A stretch of 64,000 nt of DNA from Chionis minor (lineage: Eukaryota; Chordata; Aves; Charadriiformes; Chionididae). The stretch lies in NCBI GenBank assembly GCA_013398295.1, contig VZSF01002047.1:62001-126000 (forward strand), read 5' to 3'. A program made the position numbers and the translations under genes. A model generated the notes under the pieces. It worked only from the letters and a program-made list of their open reading frames with translations. It searched no databases and was not told the DNA's origin. Positions 51,601 through 63,729 of the stretch are shown here, piece after piece. The first letter of the stretch is position 1. Every line of letters starts with the position of its first letter.

Positions 51601-54600
51601 ATCTCTTCTTCTACGGAAACCATCTCTAACCATTCTTGTCACACTTCTCAGTACCTTTTTCAAATCCTACCATGGTTTTTGAGCCGGAGCAATGAAGGCA
51701 GCGTTTAGAATTCAAGCTGCAGATGTGCCGTGGATGTATGCAACAGCAGAGAAGCTTTGATTTTCTTCTCTGCTCCTCTCCTAACAACCCTTAACCTATT
51801 TGCCCACTGGATCACTTCTGCACTTGAAGCAGCTGCTTTCATAAAGCTACGACACCAATTCCATGATCTCCTTCCGCAGGACTGTACAGCCCGCTATCAC
51901 ATAGGCTTAGGCAGGAACACCCCCTCAGTCTTATTTTCCAGGCGACACCATGAAATTTAATCTGCTATATTATCTCCTAGCTCTTCAATCCCATTTGAAT
52001 TCCATTATGAAGATGCTGGAGTCAGCCCCACTGCAGCAACAGTTAATAAACCACATTTGAAAGGGTCCACAAAGGGTCCCAGCATTCACTAAGTCTGATT
52101 CCGGTGAAACGGATGCAGCAGCTTATTTTTCTCGGCTGAATAAAGTTACCAAGCGCGGCCAAGTTGTGCTACCGCCAGCCCGCGGCAGCAAAGCTGTGCT
52201 GGAGAAAACATCTCAGAACAGGCTGAATACGGTCAGCGAACCTGAAGGATCAACTGAGGGTGGATGGGACACACTGAATGTGAATCTGCGCTTTTGCCAG
52301 GACCTTCCACAGTTTCAAGGCTTTTGTGCAGCTGCTATGACAGTTCTCCTGAGTTTTGTCCCACCAAAGACAGACTGGTGTGAATTCAACTTTTACCTTT
52401 GTCTACGAGGAAATTCCACTTCACTGTCTACTTCGCCCTCTTCCTCTTCTGAGGAGTCATCACCGCTCTGGCAGAAAACAAGGACACGAATGAGATCTCA
52501 TTTGTGAAAGAACAAACATGCGACTACACGGCTGCCCCTTGGCCCTCCAGGACAAAGTCACTGTGTCAACAGGCTACAACAATCTAGACAAGAAAATAAC
52601 CTGCCTGGCAGTGAAAACTGGCTCAGACATCTTCTTACCCGATTGTTTTAGTCAGTCTTAGTGCTGCCATTTCTGAATTTGAAGTGATTGACTTTGAAAT
52701 ACACTGGAGTACTTTAGCAGCCACTGAGTACATAACGTTCTGGATTTTTACAGAAGCAAATCAAGTAATTAGCATCACACTGAATTCCACATAAATTATT
52801 GAGCTGATCTGGCAACTCTTGCCTTTACGACTTCGATCCTTTTCTACACGAGCCCATCACAGAGCAGGATGGGGGATGACACAGCCTTTGCTGGTGGGTT
52901 TCACCAACTAGAAAACTTGAGTTTTGTTCCATTATCTACTCCAGTGAGCACAGAACCTTTTATTCTCCTTTTCCCATCCAAATCTACCCCTTGCACTCTT
53001 GCTCTTCTTACAGCCTCCTTCTATCCTACCTAAACTGACAACACCTTGTTCACACTCTACCTCTATCTCATCCCAGCTCCTTGTAACACGAGGTCCTCTC
53101 CTTCTCCTCCTCCTCCCTTCGTTCTGGGCCCAAACCCCACTCCTGGTCTGGTACTCATCCTCTTTCCCTTCACTTTTCCACCCAGGCCCAGTTTTCCTGC
53201 TCTTTGAACTCCACTCAGACTGGTTCCTACTTCTCTCACCACCTGGATGGAAGCAGGAGGAATAAAGAACAACTCCATTTCTGTACAACTGTGCTGTAAC
53301 ATCTTTGTGACTTTTGCAAAATCTTCACAAAATACACAAGAACTATGACTTTTGATCAAAGAGGGACAGTTTCTGGCAGGTACAGCAAAAGACCATGGCA
53401 AATATTGAATTTCTGTTCTAAGGTAGAGACGTGCTACAGATTCTCAGTGAAACAGGTACGTGATATTTAACATCACCAAAAGAATGCGTTTAAACCCTTC
53501 CTTCATTTTGAGAAAGGCTTGGAAACATTGAGACCGTTTCAACAACAAGAATTCAGCAGACCAAGTTTCAGCTCAAACAAAAACTGGCTAAATTGCAAGT
53601 AACGGAGAACGAGGCCCTATCAAAACAACATTAGACAATCCCGATTATTAGCAGTACACTCCGATATGCCTACAGAGGCATCTCAACAAAATTGACCTTA
53701 AAAGTATGGCTAGACCACAAAGCAAAGTTCAGATAAGCATGATTTCTTTACGATGAAGTTGTACACATAACTCTATCACTACCTGCATGGGAAACGCAGC
53801 TTTGCTGCTCTCCTACACCCGGACACTAGCCTATGCTCCCCACTTTTTGGTGGAGGGGGAAAAGAAGAGCAAGTTTTAGGCCTTTTTTTTTTTCCCACCC
53901 CCCAACTTGCTATGCTTTGTCCTTACCTTTTGAAGGGGTCTTGCTTTGCATGGTAGCACTGAGGAAGCCATGTGCTGGGGAGTGCCCAGGGCAGATGCCG
54001 ACTGACCGTTGCTGAAGCCCTCTTCCTCCATCTTCTCGATGAACTGCGCGTTTTCGTACAGGGAAACAGACGTCGGCGTCTGAGAACGGCTCATCCCCGT
54101 TTCAACAGATGCCATCTGTACCTGACCACTGTCCTCCTCCCTGCACTGAACACAGGAATTATACGGATCTGTTTTGCAACACTCCCAACGGTCAGCTTTG
54201 CTTTCTTTGCTCTCCAGATTCCTTCGGCAATCCGCTTCCATGGCAGCGGAGATGAGATCGGGGCTGGAACCAGACATCCGCCTTTGCGCGTGGTTACTGA
54301 GAGGGCTCCGCAGCGCTGCTGCGGGGCCAAAGTACCTTAAGTTGTTCGCGCAGTTGGCAATATCCTGTCCGTGGGCGTGAAGCCGTGAGTGATGGCCATG
54401 GGGATGGCTGTGGCCGGGTTGCTGCGGGAGGCCAGGATGATGAGAATGATTGTGAGGTGGAGGTGGGGGTGCATCATCTTGCACTGGCTGGTTTTTCAAG
54501 ATCCCTGCAAAATCATTGTAGCTGCCTTTGCTGTTCCCTCGGCGGTGACGTGGCTTGCTGCGGTAGCGGCTTTTGCCACTCAGTGTTGACATTTTGGGAC

Positions 54601-57600
54601 TTCCTGAGACTGGTGAGCTATTGGACGCTGCTTCCGTGCTGGGTATGCCCTCTGACTTCAGGAGATCTGGCCTGAGAGACAGTCAGGAGAAGTCACACAT
54701 TAAACCACAAACTAAGAAATGACATCGGCTCAGAGCCAGGATGAAGAGGCAGCTGTAGCCATAAGCACACCCTGCTTTCTAAAACCTACAGGCTTCCCTC
54801 CCCTTCAGCTGTTTGACTTCTGCATTTAGTTTCCTTTGATTTTCTCTACTCAATGTCCTTTCCGTTCAGCTCATCATGCTCTACACTCTTTTCTTGTTGC
54901 TTTTTCCAATATCTGCTACATACTCTTTTTTTTTTTTTCCACCCGCTCTTATTTTGATGTTCTGCTCCCAAAATAGCTCCCTCCTAAGACCTTGGCGTAG
55001 GGCATGTCTCTCACTATGTGCATAGACAATGCTCAGCACAATAGGGTCCCAATCTGCTGATGGCCACCAGCCTGCTCATTTCAGAAGCATATGTGGAAAT
55101 TAATTCAGAAATGATTATTCACTGTTAATCAGGACACTCTAACTCCTTGAAATCCCAGAAAAGGGAAGCATAAATAGACAGCTCCTCTGGAAAAAAAAAA
55201 AAAAATTTAAAAAAAAAATCTCACTTTCTGAAAGTCATGCAGAAGAGCAATAGCTGAAAGGACAGCACGAATTCCCAAATCTCAATTTAATTGCTCAACA
55301 ATGAATGCATCCTCGCTGAGGACTGGCTGATTTCCACAATCCCTCGCCCTGCTTATTACCATTCAGGTCAAGGATGATCTAACTGCTCTCTGCTTGGACA
55401 GTTAGGAATGCGAGACAAACACATTGGACATCTCCTGTCAAAGCACCATCATCTGTGAAAAAAATCGTATGGACCAAGTGGTTCCAGAGAGCTGCCCAGG
55501 TAGATGGATGGCAGAATTCATCCATTTTACCTTAAGATAATTAAACAATTGTGGTTCTGAGGAGCAGACCAGGCCCAAGAGTGAAGCAGGCCCCTTTGGC
55601 CTGTCCTGTGTTGTCATCACACTCCAAGGGAAGTAAGCTGCCTGCTCGTGTCAGGAGGGATGCACCGCTGGTTCCTGGCACAGAACTAAGCTCTTACTTC
55701 TTACCGTTTAGTCTGGCTGCCTGGTTTATGTGAGACCCCTTTCCTCTTCATCAGCTTCTCCACTGTATTGGGGTGGATTATTGGTCTGACCGGGTGGCGT
55801 TTGTAAGTCCCAGGGTATTTCTTCTCCACCGCTTGTTCCCTCCTGAAACATTGGGGAAGAAAAAAAAAAAAAACCAAAACAAAGAGATCAGTTCTCTCTT
55901 TATCCAGCTGCAGCTCCTGCTGGACAGACACACAGCTCCACCAGGAGCACACTGCGTGCCTGCTTCTTGGCCGGGTGCAACGCAACACGCTGTTCTGGGA
56001 AAGGACACAGCCATTTCTCTAAATTTTCTCTGCAGAGATGAGGCGGTTGGAACGGGGCCCTGGCGCGCGGACCAGAAACAGCACTGCTTTTTCTCTTTAC
56101 AAAGGGGCCAAAGGATGCCAACACCAAATGGGAAAGGTGCCTTTCTCCCAGTCAGTGAGCACTGGGTAAAGATACGTGCACTAAGAGGTCCAGAGTAATC
56201 TGCTCTCGAGGGGCCTCTCTCTGCTCGCCAGCTCTTTCTTTACCCTGGAAGTTTGTCAGGGGACACTAAATCTGCAAGTACCACTATGCAGTTTAGAAAT
56301 GACGCGTTGGGTTTTTCCCCTCCTCTACGCCCATTGCCACGCGCGTGGCACACCCTTATGCCCAGAGATACATACTTTATGAGCTCCTTCTCACGGACCT
56401 CCAGCTGCAGCATAATAGCGCTGAGCTCCATGTATAAGTTATTGGCTCGCTCCAGCTTCCTCTCGTAGTGTTCACGGATATCCAAGGCATGTCTGAAAAA
56501 CAGAAAAGTCATTATTCCACAATCTGATGTCCACGGACCAAGAGAGGAAAATAAGGAAAAGTAGAGGTGCTTTAGGAAAAAGTCTTCTAAAAGTCAACTT
56601 TGTATCGCACTTAACCCCAGATAGAGCTAACAGTGAATGACGATTAAGAGCTTGATACAGCAAAGAATCATGGTAAGATTAAGAAAGTATTTAACAGTCC
56701 TGAAAGAGTGGCAGCGCTTCTCACTAGCCAAGCCACAAATGCACCCACAAGCTCTCTGGCCAAGCCCTGATCATCTTGTTTGCACACAGAAGGGGCTAAG
56801 TCAGCTTCTAAAGAAACAGGGGAAGAACTCCCCTGTGTGTATTTCACAAAAAGCAGCATGTCCCTACAGCTACAGGGTGGTTGTAGAAGACATCCTGAAC
56901 CACAGCTGAAAGACGTGACCATCAAAAGCTCCCTCGGGCTAGGGAACACCGATCAACAACTACATCAAACTGGCTGAACAAGGTTTCCTTTGGTTTCTCA
57001 GGTTTGGCGTCCAACCGCTACTTGCTGTTTTATATTTCTCTGCCACAACTGTGTTTGCAAATTTGTATCACAGAAGATGCCATTTTCCTTTCTTAAACAT
57101 TCTGTTTTCTTTTTTAAGTTGTCTAATGGTCAAAATGAATTGCAGCGGGCTGACAGCATGCTCGCTCCCAGCGGACTGGGAGTGTGTTCACTTCTCCGGA
57201 AATAACTAACGCAAAGAAAGGACCAGGGCAGAGAAAGCTCACGGCAAACTGCAAGATGCATTTTCCACCGAGACGTATGTACCTGCTTCAGTGTTATTAT
57301 CACAAAAACCAAAGCTCAGGCAGAAATAGTCCCTGGTAAACACACAAGCCTTTGCCCCTCTTGCCTGGAGCAGACTGTTCAGATCGCCCAGGAGCAGGGA
57401 CAGTTTCCATTCTCTCTCTCTCTCTAGCTTTCCCTCAGCCAAGCAGCGCTCAAGGCCTAGGATGGGCCTGCGGGAGCTTCAGTTTCTGGACTCACAAAGA
57501 ATTTAGGCTGCCCAAATTTATGCCTCCAGGAATACCGAGACCTGTTTTGAGGTCCTCAGTACAAGAGGAGCATGAAAACAGTCAGGCGCTGGAGCCCTGT

Positions 57601-60600
57601 GAAGAGAAGCTGAGGGAGCTGGGCTCATTTAGCTGAAGAAAAGAAGGTTGGACGGGAGAAGTGAGCAGTAAACATAAAAGACTCTCAACAGACCTCAGCT
57701 CTTCTCTTCGCCGACGAATCAATTCTTCATCTAGCCGATGGATACAAGTTCCTTCACTTTTAATTTTCTCAAAATGTTTCTTCACTTCTTCTCTCCATTC
57801 AGCCTAGGGAAGCAATTTACTTTCAGGTATTTACAAAGGATGGGGATCCCTGGTTGCACCAAATCAAAACTCTTGGGCAACATTCTTAGTGTCTGCAGAA
57901 AATTATAGGTTTGGGTTGAAAACGCTTTCCTGTTCGCTGAATTATTTGGATAACAATATTGCAGCATGGTTAGTCTCAGCATTTTCAAATGGTGTTTGCA
58001 ATTTTGTGCTCCGATTAGATCATTTAAAACATATCTGAGTTTTCGAAAAGATATTTTTTTAAATTCCTAAAGCTCTTTTCATCCTAAGGCAACATTTTCT
58101 CCCTGGCATCTAAAGTAAACAGAAAGGCTTATGATTTGGAAACCTATATTCATGACAGTAACGACTGTCACCAGAGCAATACTAACTCTATTTGCCCCTC
58201 GAAGCCCTGGTTCCTGCAGCTTTAATAAATGCACCCACTTCCTCACATACGCCCCAACACCGTATAGATCCTCTGTACTGGAGGCAAGGTTTCAGTCTCA
58301 TTCCCTCCTTGGGAGCAGACAATAGCTCACCGGGCAAGACTCGAAGGACGTACTTTTAGATCTTCCCTGAAAGCCCCAGAGTCCTGGGACTGCCCTGTGC
58401 CAGCTCTGTGTCCCACCGGCTGCCCTGCTCACCTTCACTACAAACGCAGCGGTTCCTCCCTCAGCAGCTCGTGCTCTCCTGTACAATGGTGCCAGGAGCA
58501 AAACATCTGAATCATACAATCATAGAACTGCCCAGGTTGGAAGAGACCTTTAAGATCATCAAATCCAATCGTGAACCCAATGCTGCCAAACCCACTCCTA
58601 CCCCACATCCCTCAGCACCATGTCTGCCCGGCTGGGAAACACTATGGGATGGCGACTCCACCATTGCCCTGGGCAGCCTCTTCTGATGCTCGACAACCTT
58701 TTCTGTAAAGAAATCTGGCCAGTAGACTCAGGAAGAAGTGAATGAGCCAACATCGATCTTCTGACTAGAGTCAGTTTGTGAAAGCTTGGGTAAAAGCTTT
58801 TAAAATACCGAGCAGTTTGCTTCTCCCCAGGAACCGAACTGAAATCACGGATCCGGACTTCCGCTGTGCTCAGCGCAGCCTCTGAAATCGGGTCCTTGGA
58901 GCTACCTCAAGTACTCGTGGGCTACAGCCATTCCCCAGTTACCTGTGATTTGAAATAGGTTTCCTGAGGAGTAGCCAGCACGTCAGCAGACGCGATATCC
59001 AGGTGCATCAGTGTCTGCCGGAAGGAGGGACGATTCCGGGGCTTGCTCTGCCTGCACCAAAACAGACAAATACCCGAGCATGAGAAGAGGTTAACATCGC
59101 TCGCTTCTCCCACCCTTCTCAAAGGCTTTCTCAATAGAGCGTATCTTCTGAATTGTGTAGCTGACAGATTAGAGCAAAGGAGCTTTTCTGGTTTTCCCTT
59201 TTGCCAAATATGAGTTTATTGTGCTAGAGTTGTTTTGTATTCAGTTTTTGGTTTGTGGTGATCTATTCTGAAGAAACAGAGAGAGATGAAAACCATTTGA
59301 AATAAGAAAATGTGATCACGAAGTGAAAGACAGGATACAAACTGAAACTGTTCCTAACTTGTTTGCTAAGAAGAAACAGATCTCAGTTCATTATCCCATT
59401 AATTTCCAAATTTTATACTGGGAACATTCAATCCAGTGGAAATGATAATTTACATTCAACAAAAGCAAGGTGTCTATAAAGAGTGAACGTATCTATATTG
59501 CCATATAGTGTATGCCTGAGCCTACGCAGAATTGTAATGCACTGAACACCTCTAGGACCGCATTCAAGTACAAAAACACATGTATTTTGGAGAAAAGAGA
59601 CCAGCACTCAAGCGACAGGGCTGAACCCACCAGATTTGACGCATGGATGCAGCGTTCAGGAGGAGAAACCGGCTTCTTCAGCCACCTCTCCCCTACAAAC
59701 CACCTACTTCCACTAGGTGGGGATACAAGTGTAGGCACGGGGTGTTCAGAGCTGCACAAACATTCTCAGCACAGGTCCTGCAGCCCCACGACCTGCTGAG
59801 CTCAGGGCCAGGGGGGTAAACACCCACTTGAGAAGATCCACAGATGCTTTGGCCTGTTTTTCCCTTTGTGTGTTCAGGGGAGTGGCTGGCAAAACTCACA
59901 GAGCGGGAAAATGCTGGAAGACCACTTACAATCCATGTTAATATCACAAAGGCAAAGCATTAATGCATAACCCAAGACAAAGAATTGCAGCTCTGATCCG
60001 GCATGTGGAGGAATCCGAAAGCATTTTCCATCTCTACATCTGCAAAATCCTGCTTTCATACAGAAAGCTCCAACTTCTCTTTGTCCAGTTCACAAGCCAG
60101 TCCCTTACAAGGGGGTTTAAGAGTGAAAAGTCACTTCCTGTCACTCCGTAGCCAGCCTCAAGAAATACACCCCTACTTTCCTTCCTGCTCCTTTTCTCCT
60201 CCCACAGGAGCAACCTTTTATCACCTCCTTTCCTACAACAAAGCAACCACCTCTGCGAAGGCTACTGATGACCGTCGTGCTGCCTGCTCCTGATTCGCGC
60301 CGGATGGGCAACTCACGGGTAACTGTCACCCTACTGGGGCTCCCATCAAGCTCTACTCCCCGATTTCTCTCCTGTTCAAGTCCTTCCCCCTCACTAGCCC
60401 ATCTCAGCAGTCTCCCCGCTGCCCTGTCCACCCCACCAGACAGCTCTCTTCCTACCTCCCCTAAGCTCCAAATGTCCTTCTGGGGCCCAGGCTTGCCGCC
60501 ACAAGGAAGCAGAATCCAAAATGTTAAAACTTATTGCTGTCCTGACAAGTTTGAGAGTATTCCAAGAGCCCTCTGCTCTGGGCTCTCACTCCCACCTTGG

Positions 60601-63600
60601 GTCGGTTTTACAGGGCATCTGGCAAGAGCTGGGAGCCAGCCCTAGGTCTGCACGGGGTTCAGGCTCTTACCAGGTCTGCTTCATGAGGATTTTGAAGCCA
60701 TCTGGGCACGTGGAAGGGACAGGAAGGTGCAGGCTGTTACTGCCCACTCCCCAAATGATGGCCGAGGAGTCCACGTCCTTGTAGGGAATCTCTCCTGTAA
60801 GCAGCTCCCACAAAACTACCCCAAACGACCTGGTGAAGAAATAAATCAGGAGAAAGACTTCTGTGAACAGAAACATGCGAAGCTTGGGAAAAAAGCCCCA
60901 CCGTCTTTGTCAGGTACATCTGATACAGCAAGTAGGTGCAACAGTGTTTACATGGTTTTTAACCAAGAATAGCTATTTCATACACGAGGTAACTCTTCCT
61001 CCTCTACCCCAGCACTGGGCCCAACACCAAGCCACACTGGTTTTCTACCAGTTTTGCTGTTTCTTTGCTGTTTCTTTGTGAAAGAAGCCTGAAAGCACAT
61101 TAGAAGCTTTTCTGTATAGACGAAGTCTTACTCCTGTTAAATGAAGAGGAAAGAGCTTTCCTGAGATAGCAGATGATCCACTCTCACCAGTAAGAACAGT
61201 CCACAGGACAGACAGAACTGATTCAGTCTCTTAGAGACAAAAGAACAAAGATTGTGTTTTGGGAGGCTTTTTTACATTTCATTTAACTTTTCTTTTCTCT
61301 AGCTGAAAGCTCCCTCTGCTGTTACGTGTACTCCTAGGTAAGTGTCATAGGTTGGAGACTCACTGCTACAACTACAGCAACGTAGAAATGAAGAACCAAA
61401 TGTGACTTGCCTAACTGACAGTACCAAAAGCACATGCAGTCTCATCTGACATTCTTTTTGTGCTGAAGAAAGGAAGGCAAAGGAAAGAAAAAAAGAAAAA
61501 ATCATTTAAGAGAACTTTGCCTATTACAAGAACTGAAAGAAATAAGTAAGAAAACTCATGTTACTTCTCTTCTTAGTGAAATGATCAGTAAGGATCAAAA
61601 CCTTAACTTATAACGGCACACTGTTACTTGTTTTATTTACAATCTTCACCCAATAAAACAGCAAGGAAATAACAAAGCAGTCAATGCAGAGGGAAACAAA
61701 GTGCTGCGGAGAGCCAGCGCCGCTCTTCCTGCGCACTGAGGGGCAGGCTGTGACAGGAGGCGAGGCGCAACCACCTCCATTTCAAGCCCAGACGCATCGC
61801 CTTACTTGCACGGCCCATCCGTCTGTGGGACACCGACCCTGCTGAGCCTGCTGGCAAGTGGCACCAGGTGAAAAGCCAGAAGTGTGTTCCTGGCTTGTCC
61901 TATTATCAAGTTGCTCCTTTTAAGTGCAAAAGAACTCCTAAGGGACAAACGGCCTGGGTCTAAACAACCAGCAGTCAGGAAACAAAACTTCATGTGGAAA
62001 ACATTGCATTTTGGAAGCCCGTTGGCTTCAAATCACAGCAGGGGGGAACAGCCGCATTTGAACATTTTTTTTTCCTCTTAATATTTTATTCTACAGGCTG
62101 CAAGAAAGCAGGGATCCAGGTGGTTGGACAAACTACCGGGAAACTCCATCTCGTTTCAGCTTTGTCATGATTAAGAACTGACAAGGATTTTTAAGACTTC
62201 TGATAAGATTATAGATGATTTTTTTTTAGTGTGCTCTTAAAGATGAGAGAGAGCAGACATATAAGCAGCTTAGGAACTGTTCTCATTTGTTGCCAGCATT
62301 CATGAACATCGTTTGTACTCATCTTGGGGGAGGAATGGATGTCAAGGAGGAGTTTGAGCAATCGCCACCGCAGCAGACAGAGGAGGGACTTGCACCAAAG
62401 GCACCTCTAGGTTTGCACCAAAGAGCAACACCTCTCGTCATGGAGGAAGGGAGTGCCCATAGTCCTCAGCAGCTGGACTTTATTGGACAGGATACTCCAC
62501 GCAGTATTCCTGAACCCGAGCGGCTCTAAAGGACAGAAAGCTGAGGTTGGAAATCCAACACCATTCCTCCTCATGAACCTGCGATTCAAAGGGAGGAGCT
62601 CGGGAGACAAATGGTGAGACTATTTTCTTTCCAAAACAATCCAAGAGTTTTTCCCAGAAGAGTTGGCTATGCCACAGCCTGCTACATCCGCACAAAATGA
62701 ACACTCAAAACACTGCAGATGCAAGAGCAGCCTAATACCACACGTTACAAGACTTTCCCTTTCCCTACAGGAAATCTTGGCTTCAAGTCCTGACCCAGCT
62801 CCGAGCTAAAACACGAGCAGCAGGCTGCTGTCTGACTCCACTCGCACGATGAACCACCCGCAGCTCTGACCTGCAGCTTCACCCTGCCTAAGGGAGGTGA
62901 CAGCATTCGAAGCTGAAAAACCACAAGAAGGAAACTTCATCCTGGCTGTAAAGCAGGGAGGAGGGCGTTTATCCTGGCTCCTGGCATTTAATATGGAGAA
63001 ACAAGAAGGCAGAAACAGAGATGCGCTTCCCTTGAGGACCCTGAAACCTGTGGAGAGGCATCCCAAAGGAGCACCAAGGCTGAGTCCTCTCTCAAGCATT
63101 TTTAATAGCACGGAGATGTGAACCGTTCCTTGTGTTCCTTTGGACACAGAGCACATTTCACACGAGATGGAAATAGGCGTTCAAAACCCTTACAATGTAT
63201 CCTGGCTTCCTCCCTCTTGGATCCGGGGTTAGATTCACTGGACTATAATCCTGTGGCAGTACACATAACAGCCAAGGCCAGGATGCAGAAGGCAAAAGCT
63301 GGTCAGATCCTTCAAGCTAGCAGAGTAGCGGCCTCCCTCCAGCTCAAGCGTGGCGTGTGGAAAGCAGGTGGAAGCAGATGGAAGCAGGTGGAAGCACTGG
63401 GCAGATGGAGAAAGGAATAGTCCACTACAGAGCAAACTATCCCCATGCCCAGAATGAGAAGAGAGTGCTGAATGTGGGAAGTGTTGGGAAACCAAGTGAC
63501 TATACACAAGGTGAAGATGCTTAAACATGAGTGTTACTCACCAGATATCCACCTTTTCAGAGACGGGCTCATTGCGTATCACCTCCGGGGCCATCCAAGC

Positions 63601-63700
63601 CACAGTTCCCGCAAAAGACATTTTGGTACTTTTATCACTGAGTTCTTTAGATGTACCAAAATCTGAAATTTTTACCGCATCTGTGTGGGTAACTAGAACG
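48584..63700 (-). CDS. MAP3K13: MAP3K13 (LZK), leucine zipper-bearing MAP kinase kinase kinase, 5'-incomplete
   Basis: Mixed-lineage Ser/Thr kinase acting upstream of MKK4/MKK7-JNK, close to DLK (MAP3K12). Ten in-window exons (minus): 63700-63542, 60829-60671, 59051-58943, 57803-57694, 56492-56376, 55842-55705, 54671-53927, 52467-52397, 49617-49320, 48685-48584. They encode the last 668 residues. The fragment begins right after the HRDLKSPN loop: [20 protein letters not shown] (DFG motif), [18 protein letters not shown] (activation segment, APE), then [18 protein letters not shown] to the end of the kinase domain (~residue 125). Residues 143-230 are the dual leucine-zipper coiled coil; 265-512 a long low-conservation region with a His/Pro-rich stretch; 513-535 the acidic [16 protein letters not shown] block; the end is [16 protein letters not shown]. 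Family length is about 966 aa, so roughly the first 300 residues, including the N-lobe, lie beyond 64000. Two CR1 pieces and a third fragment sit in its introns. Confidence 0.98.
49320..49617 (-). CDS. MAP3K13: MAP3K13 penultimate exon
   Basis: 298 nt, residues 537-635: [60 protein letters not shown]. Acceptor TTTGCAG, donor GAG|GTGAGT. Confidence 0.97.
49932..50460 (-). mobile_element. CR1 LINE 3' fragment
   Basis: About 530 bases, sense with respect to MAP3K13, in the intron between its last two large exons and the acidic-block exon. It encodes [40 protein letters not shown] and [20 protein letters not shown]: the CR1 ORF2 tail, open throughout. Close relative of the copy at 15281-15720 but longer at its 5' end. 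Confidence 0.95.
50461..52396. other. MAP3K13 intron, no gene seen
   Basis: Ordinary intronic sequence between the CR1 copy and the acidic-block exon. No exon or further repeat body recognised. Confidence 0.6.
52397..52467 (-). CDS. MAP3K13: MAP3K13 acidic-block exon
   Basis: 71 nt, 23 codons ([23 protein letters not shown]) plus two bases. A family-specific acidic patch. Acceptor TGCCAG, donor AAAG|GTAAAA. Confidence 0.96.
53927..54671 (-). CDS. MAP3K13: MAP3K13 large Ser/His/Pro-rich exon
   Basis: 745 nt, residues 265-512. Starts [20 protein letters not shown]; includes [20 protein letters not shown], a poly-Pro/His stretch (54371-54472), and conserved [29 protein letters not shown]. Ends ARPLQK. 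Acceptor TCTCAG, donor AAG|GTAAGG. Confidence 0.96.
54371..54472 (-). repeat. MAP3K13: His/Pro-rich low-complexity coding stretch
   Basis: 34 codons with 11 His and 9 Pro, beginning with five consecutive Pro, inside the large MAP3K13 exon. The mammalian counterpart, as I recall, is Gln/His-rich. Probably unstructured. Confidence 0.85.
55705..55842 (-). CDS. MAP3K13: MAP3K13 exon after the zipper
   Basis: 138 nt, residues 219-263 plus two bases: [36 protein letters not shown] basic, well-conserved segment. Acceptor TTTCAG, donor AAACG|GTAAGA. Confidence 0.97.
56376..56492 (-). CDS. MAP3K13: MAP3K13 leucine-zipper exon 2
   Basis: 117 nt, residues 180-217 plus two bases: [38 protein letters not shown]. 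Leu/Ile heptads of the zipper that mediates dimerisation. Acceptor TTTTCAG, donor ATAAA|GTATGT. Confidence 0.97.
57411..57425. repeat. (TC)n simple repeat
   Basis: Seven TC units in a MAP3K13 intron. Confidence 0.85.
57598..57658 (+). mobile_element. small CR1 internal fragment
   Basis: GAAGAGAAGCTGAGGGAGCT and neighbouring bases resemble the CR1 ORF2 tail (LRELGSF-like) in sense orientation. About 60 bases, 36 bases from a MAP3K13 splice donor. Confidence 0.65.
57694..57803 (-). CDS. MAP3K13: MAP3K13 leucine-zipper exon 1
   Basis: 110 nt, residues 143-178 plus two bases: [34 protein letters not shown]. Acceptor TCCCTAG. The donor is AG|GTCTGT, poor beyond the GT, but the frame and homology require it. 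Confidence 0.93.
58510..58715 (-). mobile_element. CR1 LINE 3' fragment
   Basis: Starts ATCATACAATCATAGAACTG, then the complement of the CR1 3' end (AGGTTGGAAGAGACCTTTAA) through GACAACCTTTTCTGTAAAGA. Diverged and internally shortened relative to the 50 kb copy. In a MAP3K13 intron, same strand as the gene. Confidence 0.92.
58943..59051 (-). CDS. MAP3K13: MAP3K13 kinase C-terminal exon
   Basis: 109 nt, fragment residues 106-142: [20 protein letters not shown] then [16 protein letters not shown]. It contains the RNRPSF element, the conserved Arg near the end of kinase subdomain XI. Acceptor GGTGCAG, donor CAG|GTAACT. Confidence 0.97.
60671..60829 (-). CDS. MAP3K13: MAP3K13 kinase exon (C-lobe)
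   Basis: 159 nt. [48 protein letters not shown]. Acceptor CACCAG, donor ACCTG|GTAAGA; it begins and ends inside Trp codons (TG|G). Confidence 0.98.
60830..63541. other. MAP3K13 intron between the two kinase exons
   Basis: 2.7 kb without a recognisable exon or CR1 body. It holds short direct repeats (TTTCTTTGCTG twice near 61053-61080) and a 10-bp minisatellite at 63359-63399. Confidence 0.6.
63359..63399. repeat. 10-bp tandem repeat (GGAAGCAGGT)x4
   Basis: Four imperfect head-to-tail copies of GGAAGCAGGT in the MAP3K13 intron, 143 bases from the kinase exon's donor. Confidence 0.8.
63542..63700 (-). CDS. MAP3K13: MAP3K13 kinase exon (DFG, activation segment)
   Basis: 159 nt, fragment residues 1-52 plus two bases. 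[20 protein letters not shown], then [20 protein letters not shown]. The acceptor is preceded by a C-rich tract (see the G-run feature). Donor ATCTG|GTGAGT. Confidence 0.97.
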
Positions 63701-63708
63701 CTGGAGGC

Positions 63709-63729
63709 GGGGGGTGGGGGTGGGGGGGG
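63709..63729 (+). repeat. G-run tract (6, 5 and 8 G) at a splice acceptor
   Basis: On the plus strand, runs of 6, 5 and 8 G separated by single T. On the minus strand this is the C-rich pyrimidine tract of the MAP3K13 kinase exon acceptor at 63701. It has G-quadruplex potential on the template strand. Confidence 0.8.

Noticed and set aside
54385..54675. 96-codon plus-strand open frame
   Set aside because: Antisense shadow of the large MAP3K13 exon.
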